In this document: positions 27,217 through 36,054 of the stretch, in pieces
Layout: each line of letters begins with the position of its first letter
How positions within the stretch are numbered: position 1 is the first letter of the stretch
Assembly: GCA_016875735.1 (NCBI GenBank)
Contig: VGOW01000001.1
Location: 124,001 to 188,000, forward strand
Source of the DNA: Chloroflexota bacterium
Lineage (GTDB): Bacteria; Chloroflexota; Anaerolineae; Anaerolineales; VGOW01
Length of the DNA: 64,000 nt
Direction of reading: 5' to 3'
Made by a program: the position numbers and the translations under genes
Notes under the pieces: model-generated
Seen by the model: only the letters and a program-made list of their open reading frames with translations
Told to the model about the DNA's origin: nothing
The model's database searches: none

Positions 27217-28263
27217 TCAGACTTCGATGCTGACGATCTTGCGGATGATTGCGCCGCCGAGCAGGATCATGATCAACGAAATGATCAACAGGCCCCAGCC
27301 GCACGGCTGATTCTTGGCGATAAAGAACTCGCCGATATATGGCCGATTGACGAGGGAGAGGATGCCCATTAGCGCAACGGGCATGAGGGTGATGGCCCAG
27401 CCCGTGGCAATACCTTGCGAGGTGAGCACCGCAATTTCACCTTTGATGCGGATGCGCTCGCGGATAGTGTGCGAAATCACGTCGAGAATTTCGGCCAAGT
27501 TGCCGCCCACCTCGCGCTGAATGTTGATGGCCGTGATCACCAAATCGAGGTCTTCGCTGGAAATGCGATCCAGCAAATGGTCGAGGGCGGTTTCCATCGG
27601 GAGGCCGAGTTGTATTTCTTGAACCACGCGCCGAAATTCGACGGACATGGGCGGCGGCAGTTCTCTGGCGACGGCCTCCATAGCCTGCAGCACACTGTAG
27701 CCGGAGCGGAGGGCGTTGACCAGCAGATTCAGGGTATCGCCCAGCTGGCCGTCGAAGGCTTTGATCCGCTGGCTCTTCCGATGGTTAACGTAGAACATCG
27801 GCGCGTACAGTCCGATCCCGCCGCCGGCCAGCGCATAGGCAATGTCCGCAGGGCCGCGATTAATCAAACACGATAGAATTGCCCCCCCCCGCGAAGTGCA
27901 GTCAGAGATGACAGAGAGCAAAACGCCGATGACGACGCCCCCGAGACAACCCATCAACAGCAGTACAGAATACTCGCCGACGTTTATTTTCAGATCAGCC
28001 GAGTTGAGGGTGCTCTGCACTTTGCCAAAGAAACTTCGGTTTCGCAGGGCTTCGTTGAGGCGCTCTCCGAGAGGGCTTTGGCGAGGTTTGGCTACAGTGG
28101 GAACAGGGGCGGCAACCTTCACGGTGGCGTCGGTGTATCGGCCAAGCCGTTCTTGCACCACCGAGGGTTGGTTGCGAGAGGCGATGATGCCGAATGCCAC
28201 CAGCCCCAGAGCCAGAACCCCGCCCACGATTGCGATGATGATAGGCAGCATCTCTATCTCCTG
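27217..28263 (-). CDS. tadB: Tad pilus assembly protein TadB (T2SS-F); contains G9 tract
   Basis: QLGDTLNLLVNALRSGYSVLQAMEAVARELPPPMSVEFRRVVQEIQLG..ALDHLLDRISSEDLDLVITAINIQREVGGNLAEILD. Confidence 0.92.
   Translation of the reverse strand, partial: QEIEMLPIIIAIVGGVLALGLVAFGIIASRNQPSVVQERLGRYTDATVKVAAPVPTVAKPRQSPLGERLNEALRNRSFFGKVQSTLNSADLKINVGEYSVLLLMGCLGGVVIGVLLSVISDCTSRGGAILSCLINRGPADIAYALAGGGIGLYAPMFYVNHRKSQRIKAFDGQLGDTLNLLVNALRSGYSVLQAMEAVARELPPPMSVEFRRVVQEIQLGLPMETALDHLLDRISSEDLDLVITAINIQREVGGNLAEILDVISHTIRERIRIKGEIAVLTSQGIATGWAITLMPVALMGILSLVNRPYIGEFFIAKNQPCGWGLLIISLIMILLGGAIIRKIVSIEV
27882..27890. repeat. Homopolymer C9/G9 inside tadB
   Basis: gaattgcccccccccgcgaag. Confidence 0.9.
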
Positions 28264-28313
28264 TGGCTCCCGCAAGGCGGGAAATCTGGCCCTATTGTAC
28301 GCCTAAATCGGGG

Positions 28314-29735
28314 CTAATAGCGTATTCGCTCGCCAATGCCAAAAATGGACGGCGGCAGTTGCAACCCGGCGGCCTCGATGCGATCCATGAATTTGGGGCG
28401 GAGTCCCGTGGGGCGCATCCGACCCACAACGCGGCCATTTTCCACGCCGGTCTGCTCGAACACAAACAAATCGGTCATGGTAATGACATCACCTTCCATA
28501 CCTTGCACTTCGGAAATTTGTGTGATCTTGCGCGAGCCATCGCGCAGGCGCTCGAGGTGGCAAATGACATTGATGGCCGATGCAATCTGCTCACGAATGG
28601 CGCGCACCGGCAGATCCATGCCAGCCATGAGGGTCATCGTTTCCAAACGGGAGAGGGTATCGCGCGGGCCGTTGGAGTGGGCGGTGGTCATCGAGCCATC
28701 GTGGCCGGTGTTCATGGCTTGCAGCATGTCCAGCGCGGCCTTATCACGAATCTCCCCGACCACGATCCGGTCGGGCCTCATCCGCAGCGCATTGACCACA
28801 AGATTCTGGATCGTCACTTCACCTTTGCCTTCGATGTTTGCCGGGCGAGACTCCAATGTGACAACGTGCTCCTGCCGCAATTGCAGTTCGGCGGCGTTCT
28901 CGATGGTGAGGATGCGCTCATCGGCGGGGATGAAGCCGGAAAGAATGTTGAGGAACGTGGTCTTGCCGGAGCCAGTGCCGCCGGAGATGACGATGTTGAG
29001 GCGGGCAATGACGCAGGCCTTCATGAATTCCATCGCTTCGGGCGTGACTGCGCCGAGGGCGATGTATTGCTCCACCGTGATCGGTTTTTTGGCGAACTTA
29101 CGGATGGTCAGAGTCGGCCCCACCAACGAGATGGGCGGGATGACGGCATTGACGCGGGAGCCGTCGGGGAGGCGGGCATCCACATAAGGGCTGGATTCGT
29201 CGATGCGGCGGCCCAACGGAGCGACAATGCGGTCAATGATGCGCATCAAGTGCTCATCGCTTTCAAAGGTGACGGGGACGCGTTGCAGCTTGCCCTGGCG
29301 CTCGATGTAGATATTCTTCGCGCCGTTGACCATGATTTCGGTGATGGTCTCATCCTGCAACAAAGACTCGAGGGGGCCGAAGCCCAGAATTTCGGCGACG
29401 ATTTGATCGAAGAGCCGCTTCTTCTCGGCGCGCGAGAGGACGAGGTTCTCCTCGTTGAGAATGGTTTCGTAAAGGTCTTCGATGGTTTTGCGCACTTCGG
29501 CGGTGCGGGTGACATCCATCGACGGATCCAACTGCTGCAAAAGCTTGTTCTGCACTCGCGTCTTGAGATCGAAGTAGGTGTCTTTAGCTTGCGTTTGGCC
29601 GGAGGGCGCTTCGGTGCGGCGCATGCGCAGTTCGGCAAGTTTGGAGCCTTGATCGCCGCCGGGGGGCGCGGGTTGGCCGGAGGGCGCCGCCGATGTGGGC
29701 TGCGGCGTCGTTTGTATGCGTTTGAGGAGAGACAC
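28314..29735 (-). CDS. cpaF: Tad secretion ATPase CpaF/TadA
   Basis: EIMVNGAKNIYIERQGKL..ISGGTGSGKTTFLNILSGFIPADERILTIENAAELQLRQEHVVTLESR..VGEIRDKAALDMLQAMNTGHDGSMTTAHSN. Confidence 0.96.
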   Translation of the reverse strand: MSLLKRIQTTPQPTSAAPSGQPAPPGGDQGSKLAELRMRRTEAPSGQTQAKDTYFDLKTRVQNKLLQQLDPSMDVTRTAEVRKTIEDLYETILNEENLVLSRAEKKRLFDQIVAEILGFGPLESLLQDETITEIMVNGAKNIYIERQGKLQRVPVTFESDEHLMRIIDRIVAPLGRRIDESSPYVDARLPDGSRVNAVIPPISLVGPTLTIRKFAKKPITVEQYIALGAVTPEAMEFMKACVIARLNIVISGGTGSGKTTFLNILSGFIPADERILTIENAAELQLRQEHVVTLESRPANIEGKGEVTIQNLVVNALRMRPDRIVVGEIRDKAALDMLQAMNTGHDGSMTTAHSNGPRDTLSRLETMTLMAGMDLPVRAIREQIASAINVICHLERLRDGSRKITQISEVQGMEGDVITMTDLFVFEQTGVENGRVVGRMRPTGLRPKFMDRIEAAGLQLPPSIFGIGERIRY

Positions 29736-29760
29736 TGCTAACCGCCTTTCACTGATCTAT

Positions 29761-31014
29761 CTACCCGCCAAACAACCGGCGCGGCGCAGGCTTCTTGCCC
29801 TTTTCTTCCACCACTGCCGGTTCTTTCTCAGGCGCGGGGGCCAATCCTGCTTTGAGTTTGTTGGCCATGTCCAGCATCGCCATACTAAACGGGAGGCTAC
29901 GATTGCCGATGAGGAGCGGCACGCCGCTGTTGATCGAGAACAGCACTCGCTCCTCAAGAGGAAGCTGGGCAGTGACTTCGTGCTTGATCGATTCTTGAAT
30001 GTTTTGCGCCGTGATGCCGCCCCGCTTGTCCACACGATTGAGGACAAACATAACGCGGTCGGCGGGGAAATTCAGGGCGTCAATCACATCGAAGAAAATG
30101 CGGGCATCCTTGATCGCCGGAATATCCGGCGTTGCCACCAATACTATTTTATCCGATACGTCAAACGCCGATAAGACGATTTCGGTGAGGGCTGACGGCG
30201 TATCGACAATCACATAAGCATATCGCGTTTTCAGAAACTCCAGCGCTTTTTTGACTTGCGCCGCATTGACGATATCGGCTTGTTCGGGAGTGGGCGGCCC
30301 CAAAAAGACTTTGAACCCGGCGCTGTGGTCGGTAGCCACGCTGGCGGCGAATTCCCCGTCGAGCGTCTCGGCGTTCTCGAACAGTTCGATGACACTGTGC
30401 TGCGGCTTGAGATTCAGAAAGACGGCCAGATCGCCGAATTGCAGATTGCAGTCCACGAGCGCTACTCGCGTCTCTTCGGTGTGAAGGGCGACGGCCAAAT
30501 TGGAGGCGATGGTGGTGCATCCCACTCCGCCTTTGGCGCTGTAAACGGTGATGATCTTTCCTTCCAGCGGCGCAAAGGTTTGGCCGCCCGGCCCAACCGC
30601 TATTTGCATCGGCGCCGCCGCTGTGCGCAGCCTGCTGATTTCGTAAGCGCGTCGGATGGTGCTGATCAATTCGTCGCCGGAGGGAGGCTTGGTGAGAAAG
30701 TCTCTCGCGCCGGCCATCATCGCGCGCCGCAAATAGTCGGCGTCGCTCTGCACGGAGAGGATGACAATTTGGGCCGACGGCACGTCTTTGGAGATTAACT
30801 CCGTTGCCGTGATGCCATCCATATCCGGCATGTTAATGTCCATGATCACGACGTGTGGCCGCTTCTCTCGGGCCAACGTCACCGCCTCTTTGCCGGTTTT
30901 GGCGGTGCCCACCACCTCGATGTCTGCCTCGAACTGAAGCAGTTTTCTGATGTTCTCCCGGGTCTCGGCAATATCGTCTACGATCAAGACACCGATCTTT
31001 TGACCTGCGGCCAT
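29761..31014 (-). CDS. cpaE: CpaE/TadZ-like ATPase with N-terminal receiver domain
   Basis: VLIVDDIAETRENIRKLLQFE..VVIMDINMPDMDGI.. then ITVYSAKGGVGCTTIASNLAVAL..ALVDCNLQFGDLAVFLNL. Confidence 0.93.
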   Translation of the reverse strand: MAAGQKIGVLIVDDIAETRENIRKLLQFEADIEVVGTAKTGKEAVTLAREKRPHVVIMDINMPDMDGITATELISKDVPSAQIVILSVQSDADYLRRAMMAGARDFLTKPPSGDELISTIRRAYEISRLRTAAAPMQIAVGPGGQTFAPLEGKIITVYSAKGGVGCTTIASNLAVALHTEETRVALVDCNLQFGDLAVFLNLKPQHSVIELFENAETLDGEFAASVATDHSAGFKVFLGPPTPEQADIVNAAQVKKALEFLKTRYAYVIVDTPSALTEIVLSAFDVSDKIVLVATPDIPAIKDARIFFDVIDALNFPADRVMFVLNRVDKRGGITAQNIQESIKHEVTAQLPLEERVLFSINSGVPLLIGNRSLPFSMAMLDMANKLKAGLAPAPEKEPAVVEEKGKKPAPRRLFGG

Positions 31015-31072
31015 AAGGTTTCCGACTCTCCGATGTTACGGCTGCGGTGCGCGGCGCCGAGAGTTTGTCTCC

Positions 31073-31105
31073 AAACCTCACAGGTTTGAGAAACCTGTGA
31101 GGTTT
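31073..31105. repeat. Perfect REP-like hairpin between cpaB and cpaE
   Basis: aaacctcacaggttt-gag-aaacctgtgaggttt, 15-bp arms, 3-nt loop. Confidence 0.87.
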
Positions 31106-31141
31106 TTACTCGGTTCGCCGCGCATCATATTTCGCGGTGAG

Positions 31142-32278
31142 TTACGGGCAATTCACTCCAATGCAGATGTATGTGCCGTCGGGCAGCGGGACAATGGAGA
31201 TGGGCGGTTCGTTCGGCAGTTTGGGCGGCTTGAGCTGTCGCACGGCGGGCTCGAGGCCGAAGGCCAACGGCGCCGGCACCGAGATGCGGGAATGCTCGAT
31301 GGCGTATTGCAGTGTTACGCTTTCGGTGTCCACGCGCGATGTGTCGCCAGCGGAGCGCAAGGCCAATGTGAGTTTGGCGTTGGCAAACAGGAAGTAGTTG
31401 ACGACGAGTGAGTCTTGCGGGGACACAATGAGGGTGACGATGTCGGGCGGCGGGATGGCGGTGGGAGGCGGAGGCGGACTCCCTTCGGGGAGGGGCGTCG
31501 CGGTGGGCAGAGCGATCAGCACATCTTTATCGGTGAAGGTGCCCACTTTCAACACAATAGCATCCTGCACGACTTGCTGAACGACCAATCGCGGCCTCTG
31601 CTCCTCCGAGGGTTGGAGAAGAAATGGGATGCTGATCTGCCCCTCACTGAATTCCACCACACCTTCGGGGCCTGCCGGTTGAATGCTGAAGGTGAGGGAG
31701 CCCGTCACCGGATCCACCGTGACATTGGTGAACACACTGGCGTCGTCGGGCAGAATGGTTTGGGTGGTTTCGTTGAGATCGACGAACATGAGGGAAGCCA
31801 ACACGTTGACGTGATCGCCCTCGGCCAGCCCATAGCCGACGCCGGAAAGCCGCGTCATGGGGATGGTGATGGCGACTTTCCCCGGCGGGATGCGGAGCGC
31901 GGCTTCGGAGCCGGTGGAACTGAGTTTGCTGGCGTCATCGGCAACCAGCGTGCTCAATATCGGCTCGCCGCGCTCAATATCGTATCGGGCGAGTTTGCCG
32001 ACCACCGCTGTCACATCGGTCATGGCCGTGCCCGGCAGGCTGGAAGTGGGCCAGGGTGCGAGGGCCACCGCATCGGGTGGAATCTGTTGGCCGCGCGACA
32101 GCGGCTGAACGGCTATCACGACTTGGGTGATTTCGACTTGAGGCGCCGGCGTAGCGCCTTCGGGGGTGGGCGTAGGCCCGCCGCCGCCGCCGCCGAAGCG
32201 GCTCAACACCAAAAACAAGGCCGCCGTCCCTAATAGAAGCAACAAACCAAGTAGTATGAAAAGTCGACCGCGTTGCAT
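31142..32278 (-). CDS. cpaB: Flp pilus assembly protein CpaB/RcpC (SAF domain)
   Basis: VEITQVVIAVQPLSRGQQIPPDAVALAPWPTSSLPG..TAVVGKLARYDIERGEPILSTLV. Confidence 0.88.
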   Translation of the reverse strand: MQRGRLFILLGLLLLLGTAALFLVLSRFGGGGGGPTPTPEGATPAPQVEITQVVIAVQPLSRGQQIPPDAVALAPWPTSSLPGTAMTDVTAVVGKLARYDIERGEPILSTLVADDASKLSSTGSEAALRIPPGKVAITIPMTRLSGVGYGLAEGDHVNVLASLMFVDLNETTQTILPDDASVFTNVTVDPVTGSLTFSIQPAGPEGVVEFSEGQISIPFLLQPSEEQRPRLVVQQVVQDAIVLKVGTFTDKDVLIALPTATPLPEGSPPPPPTAIPPPDIVTLIVSPQDSLVVNYFLFANAKLTLALRSAGDTSRVDTESVTLQYAIEHSRISVPAPLAFGLEPAVRQLKPPKLPNEPPISIVPLPDGTYICIGVNCP

Positions 32279-32390
32279 TCGGCCCTCCTCAAAAGAGGGG
32301 ATGTGGACTACAGTGCCAAGTATGATACTTTGATCGGATGAAAAGTCAAGCGAACTGAGGGCGGCGCAACCGCAGGCCGCTGAAAATACA

Positions 32391-32414
32391 GAGCCTCATC
32401 GTGCGATGAGGCTC
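32391..32414 (-). terminator. Hairpin/attenuator between flp and cpaB
   Basis: gagcctcatcg-tg-cgatgaggctc followed on the minus strand by tgtattttc. Confidence 0.65.
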
Positions 32415-32456
32415 CAACTTGCACAATCACCGGCGTCAACCGTGTGTCAGCCGCGG

Positions 32457-32603
32457 TCAGATATTGGAAACGATATTGGAGAAGACGTTGCCGATGGCAG
32501 GCCCCAGCAACGCCAAGATGACAATGACGACGACGGCCACCAAAACCAGAATCAACGCATACTCCACCAAGCCTTGCCCCTTTTCGCGTAGGATGAACAA
32601 CAT
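32457..32603 (-). CDS. flp: Flp/Fap pilin
   Basis: MLFILREKGQGLVEYALILVLVAVVVIVILALLGPAIGNVFSNIVSNI; strong upstream aaggaggtg SD. Confidence 0.93.
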   Translation of the reverse strand: MLFILREKGQGLVEYALILVLVAVVVIVILALLGPAIGNVFSNIVSNI

Positions 32604-32697
32604 GTGGGTTTCACCTCCTTCCGGTGTGTATCGAGTGGTTATGTCACACGAGCGCATTATAGGGGGAGGCCGTCTCCTCCGCAATTCCCTGCAAGTA

Positions 32698-33759
32698 CTA
32701 CATCAGCGCGTTCACGCCCCCCACAGGCAAATCGATTTCCACGCGAGTGCCCTGCCCGGGGGTGCTATCGACAAGCAGCAAGCCGCCGAGTAGTTCGGCT
32801 CTTTCTCTGAGGGTGCGCAAACCGATGTGTTTGCTTTCCTGCTGCGCCAGCGCCGCGCCCACGTCGAAGCCTTTTCCATTGTCTTCCACCACCGCTCGCA
32901 CCCGGCTCTCGTCCACATCCAAAGTGATTCGCACCTGCGAGCACTGCGCGTGATCGCGAATGTTGGCGAGCAATTCTTGGATGGCGCGAAAGGCCATCAC
33001 CTCACGGTGCGGCTCAAAGCGGCGCTCCTCGCCGGCAATGGTCAACGTGGTTTGGATGCCCGACTTCTCCTCGAAACTCTTGACGTAGCGGCGAACAATT
33101 GGGGCCAGCCCCAAATCGTCCAGCATCATCGGCCGCAGTTCGGTAATAAAATCGCGCACCCGTTGGAAAGTGGCCGTGGCGGTCGTCTTCAGGTTTTGCA
33201 GTTCGATGCGCGCCTGTTCGGGATTGTTTTCGAAGAGTCGTTGGACAATCTCCGCCTGCAAAACGAAATTGGTGAGAGACTGCGCCGGGCCGTCGTGCAT
33301 GGCTTTGGACATACGCTGGCGCTCCGACTCTTGCGCATCAATAATGCGAACGATGATTGGCTCGGCCTCATTGCCGCCTTTGGCCGCCGCGCCGGGCTTT
33401 GCAATGGTCGGCGACGCCTCACCGAGCGCTTCGAGCACACCCTCCAGCGTCTTTGCGTATCGGTCGAGGCTGTTCTGATCACTCTGCAACTTCTCCAACT
33501 GCCCGCGCATGGTGAACAGCCGTTGTTGCGCGTCGAGCGCCCCATCGTACACCTGCCGAATGTCGTTGCGCGGCACGGTCTCGAAATGTTGTTGCACTTG
33601 CCGCAGCTGGTTCGTGATGTTGGTGTTGCGCTGAGCCAATTTATCCACTTCGCCCCTGCTCTGCTCAATGAGCAGGCCGATCTCTTTCATCTCACGCTGA
33701 GTCTGCTCAAGTTCCTGCCGAACCTGATCGAGAAACTCCAGCAATGTTGTCTCTGCCAT
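32698..33759 (-). CDS. NarL/DegS-type sensor histidine kinase, soluble
   Basis: SERQRMSKAMHDGPAQSLTNFVLQAEIVQRLF (HisKA_3), VVEDNGKGFDVGAALAQQESKHIGLRTLRERAELLGG. Confidence 0.9.
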   Translation of the reverse strand: MAETTLLEFLDQVRQELEQTQREMKEIGLLIEQSRGEVDKLAQRNTNITNQLRQVQQHFETVPRNDIRQVYDGALDAQQRLFTMRGQLEKLQSDQNSLDRYAKTLEGVLEALGEASPTIAKPGAAAKGGNEAEPIIVRIIDAQESERQRMSKAMHDGPAQSLTNFVLQAEIVQRLFENNPEQARIELQNLKTTATATFQRVRDFITELRPMMLDDLGLAPIVRRYVKSFEEKSGIQTTLTIAGEERRFEPHREVMAFRAIQELLANIRDHAQCSQVRITLDVDESRVRAVVEDNGKGFDVGAALAQQESKHIGLRTLRERAELLGGLLLVDSTPGQGTRVEIDLPVGGVNALM

Positions 33760-33770
33760 GGCTGTCCTGC

Positions 33771-34502
33771 CTATTTCTGGGAATCCTGCAAGCGCACCCA
33801 ACCGTGCCGCAAAGCGTACACGGCGGCCTGCGTCCGATCTTCCACATCCAACTTGTGCAAGATCGCCGTCATGTGATTCTTCACCGTCTGATGGCTAATC
33901 CCCAACGTGGAGGCGATCTCTTTGTTGCTCAGCCCTCGTGTCACATATTGAAGTATCTGCATCTCGCGCGGCGACAGCGGCGAGTACATCTCCTGCATTT
34001 CATCTAATATCGGGCGGCCTGCCTGCGACACTTGTTTCTCGATCCACTCGTCCACACCGTCACGGTCGAACAACTGATCGCCCACCACAAAATGCCCGCG
34101 CAGCACGTGCCGCAGCACTTCCACCAACTTCTGCGGCTGAACATCCTTCGGGCAAAAGGCGTGCGCCCCGGCGCGCAAAGCATGAACCCCCTGCTGGGCA
34201 TCGTCGTAGGCCGTCAGCATAATAATCAGAGCCTTGTTTCGATCCGACTTCAACTGCCGAACGATCTGCAAGCCGTTCATGCCCGGCAGATTCACATCCA
34301 ACAGAATCACGTCCGGGTTCAATGACCGGATCAACTCGATGGCCTCGCCGCCGTCGGCGGTTTCACCCAACACAGTCATGTCGGGCTCGCCACGCAAAAT
34401 CTCTTTCAGGCCTTGCCGGAAGACGGGATGATCCTCAACGATCACGACACCTTTTTTGTCCATAGGACTCCTCTGAGTCTTAAGTCGTCGCGAGTATAGC
34501 AC
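33771..34502 (-). CDS. NarL/LuxR family response regulator
   Basis: VVIVEDHPVFRQGLKEIL..DVILLDVNLPGMNGLQI..LSPREMQILQYVTRGLSNKEIASTLGISHQTVKNHMTAILHKLDVEDRTQAAVYAL. Confidence 0.94.
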   Translation of the reverse strand: MLYSRRLKTQRSPMDKKGVVIVEDHPVFRQGLKEILRGEPDMTVLGETADGGEAIELIRSLNPDVILLDVNLPGMNGLQIVRQLKSDRNKALIIMLTAYDDAQQGVHALRAGAHAFCPKDVQPQKLVEVLRHVLRGHFVVGDQLFDRDGVDEWIEKQVSQAGRPILDEMQEMYSPLSPREMQILQYVTRGLSNKEIASTLGISHQTVKNHMTAILHKLDVEDRTQAAVYALRHGWVRLQDSQK

Positions 34503-34559
34503 AGCCGTCAGAGCAGGCGCAAATATGCTGAGACTCTATCTGGGAGGATCGACCACCTG

Positions 34560-34576
34560 CCCCGCCTTTGGCGGGG
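34560..34576. repeat. Small palindrome ccccgcc-ttt-ggcgggg in RR/GT-C intergenic region
   Basis: Followed by a second GC-rich dyad gggcagggg-caag-ccctgcccc. Confidence 0.55.
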
Positions 34577-34635
34577 TTGCGGTCGCCCGCAATGGGCAGG
34601 GGCAAGCCCTGCCCCAACCGATTGGCAGATTGGCT

Positions 34636-36054
34636 CTAATGCCGCTCGAGCAGATATACAGTCATATTCAAGTTTGGGTTCGCCGGATCGCACAAGGCCC
34701 CCGTTTGGAACTGCGGCTTCAAGTCGGGCTGGCGGGTGAACTCCGGACACCAGCCCGGGTACGTGATCACATACGTCGGCTTCCCTTCACGAATAAAATC
34801 CCACAGCCGTGAGTCATCGCCCATCAACGGAATCATTTCCGGCGAAACGAGTCCGGCCAAATCCATCAGCCGCACATCGGCAAAATAACCCAATGCCCCA
34901 ATGTCGTGCGCCGCCACCAATGTATCCGACCCTGCGTGTGATGCGATCCACTTCGCCACCGCCACCATTTCATTGTTGATCACGCGCACATCGGACACGA
35001 GCGCATTCGCGCCCAACCCCCAAAAGGCCGCCGCCGCCGCGCCCACACTCATCACCCACGCCCGGCTCACTACCCGCCGCCACATCACCGAGACATTCCA
35101 CCGCGCCCACTTCGCCAGCCCCGCTCCGCCGATGGCGATCAACATCGGGATGACCGGAATGAGATAACGACCGTGCTGATAGGTCACCGGCAAACGCAGT
35201 GCATACGCGGCGAGGAACGCGCCCACCCATGCCAACTGCGGCCAGCGGCCTCGCGCGCCCAACGCCACGCCCGGCGCAAGCAACGCCAGCGAGCCGATGA
35301 GCGGCGCAGAAAAAATTTGCCACACTCGTTGCCACAGCGGCAGTTCCCTCAGAATGGCATACTCGGCTTGCTTCGCAAAAAAGGTGTTCGGCCAAACTTG
35401 CCCGCTCAGCGCAACATTGAAAATGAAATACGGGATCAGAATGAATGCCGCTCCACCCGCCAACCCTCCCAACCGTTTCAACCGCAGGGTTCCGTCAGCG
35501 GCCGCAGCCCAAACCGCCCACGCGCAAAACGGCAGCAGAGTCAACCCATCGGGCCGCGCCCACACCGCGAGCCCGATCAGCACGCCGCACAAAAACTCCC
35601 CTCTCCGTTTGGGAGAGGGGCCGGGGGTGAGGGCCCACGCCCCCATCGCCAGCGCGCAAAACAGAATCGTCTCCATGCCCGATGCCGCCGCCCACACCAA
35701 ATGCCATTCCACTGCCGCCAACGCCCCCGCCCACCATTGCCCCGACACTCGATACATGAGCCACGCCGTCGCGCCGAGCAACAACGCATTCAGCGCCATC
35801 GCCCACAGCTCGTAATCGATTCTCAGCGTGTATCCGATCGCCAGCATCGCCGTCCACAACGGAGAGGTGGAGCCGGCCGAGGGCTGGCCGAGAATGAACG
35901 CCCACTGCCCGTGCCAGCCCAGATTGCGCGCGTAGGTTTGATGGATCCACGCATCGTCGAGCGGGAAGCCGGACTCGCCCGCCAACCGAAGCGCAACGGC
36001 ATACCCCGCCGCCGATAACGCGCCGAGCGCGATCGGACTCCATTCGCGTTTCAT
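34636..36054 (-). CDS. GT-C membrane glycosyltransferase
   Basis: Multi-TM; FPLDDAWIHQTYARNLGWHGQWAFILGQPSAGSTSPLWTAMLAIGY; C-terminal HDIGALGYFADVRLMDLAGLVSPE. Confidence 0.8.
   Translation of the reverse strand: MKREWSPIALGALSAAGYAVALRLAGESGFPLDDAWIHQTYARNLGWHGQWAFILGQPSAGSTSPLWTAMLAIGYTLRIDYELWAMALNALLLGATAWLMYRVSGQWWAGALAAVEWHLVWAAASGMETILFCALAMGAWALTPGPSPKRRGEFLCGVLIGLAVWARPDGLTLLPFCAWAVWAAAADGTLRLKRLGGLAGGAAFILIPYFIFNVALSGQVWPNTFFAKQAEYAILRELPLWQRVWQIFSAPLIGSLALLAPGVALGARGRWPQLAWVGAFLAAYALRLPVTYQHGRYLIPVIPMLIAIGGAGLAKWARWNVSVMWRRVVSRAWVMSVGAAAAAFWGLGANALVSDVRVINNEMVAVAKWIASHAGSDTLVAAHDIGALGYFADVRLMDLAGLVSPEMIPLMGDDSRLWDFIREGKPTYVITYPGWCPEFTRQPDLKPQFQTGALCDPANPNLNMTVYLLERH
35595..35634. 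repeat. GC-rich palindromic element inside CDS
   Basis: ctcccctctccgtttgggagaggggccgggggtgagggc; translated in frame ALTPGPSPKRRGEF. Confidence 0.8.

Noticed and set aside
28263-29741. 492-aa + strand ORF opposite cpaF
   Set aside because: Shadow ORF of the well-supported CpaF frame.
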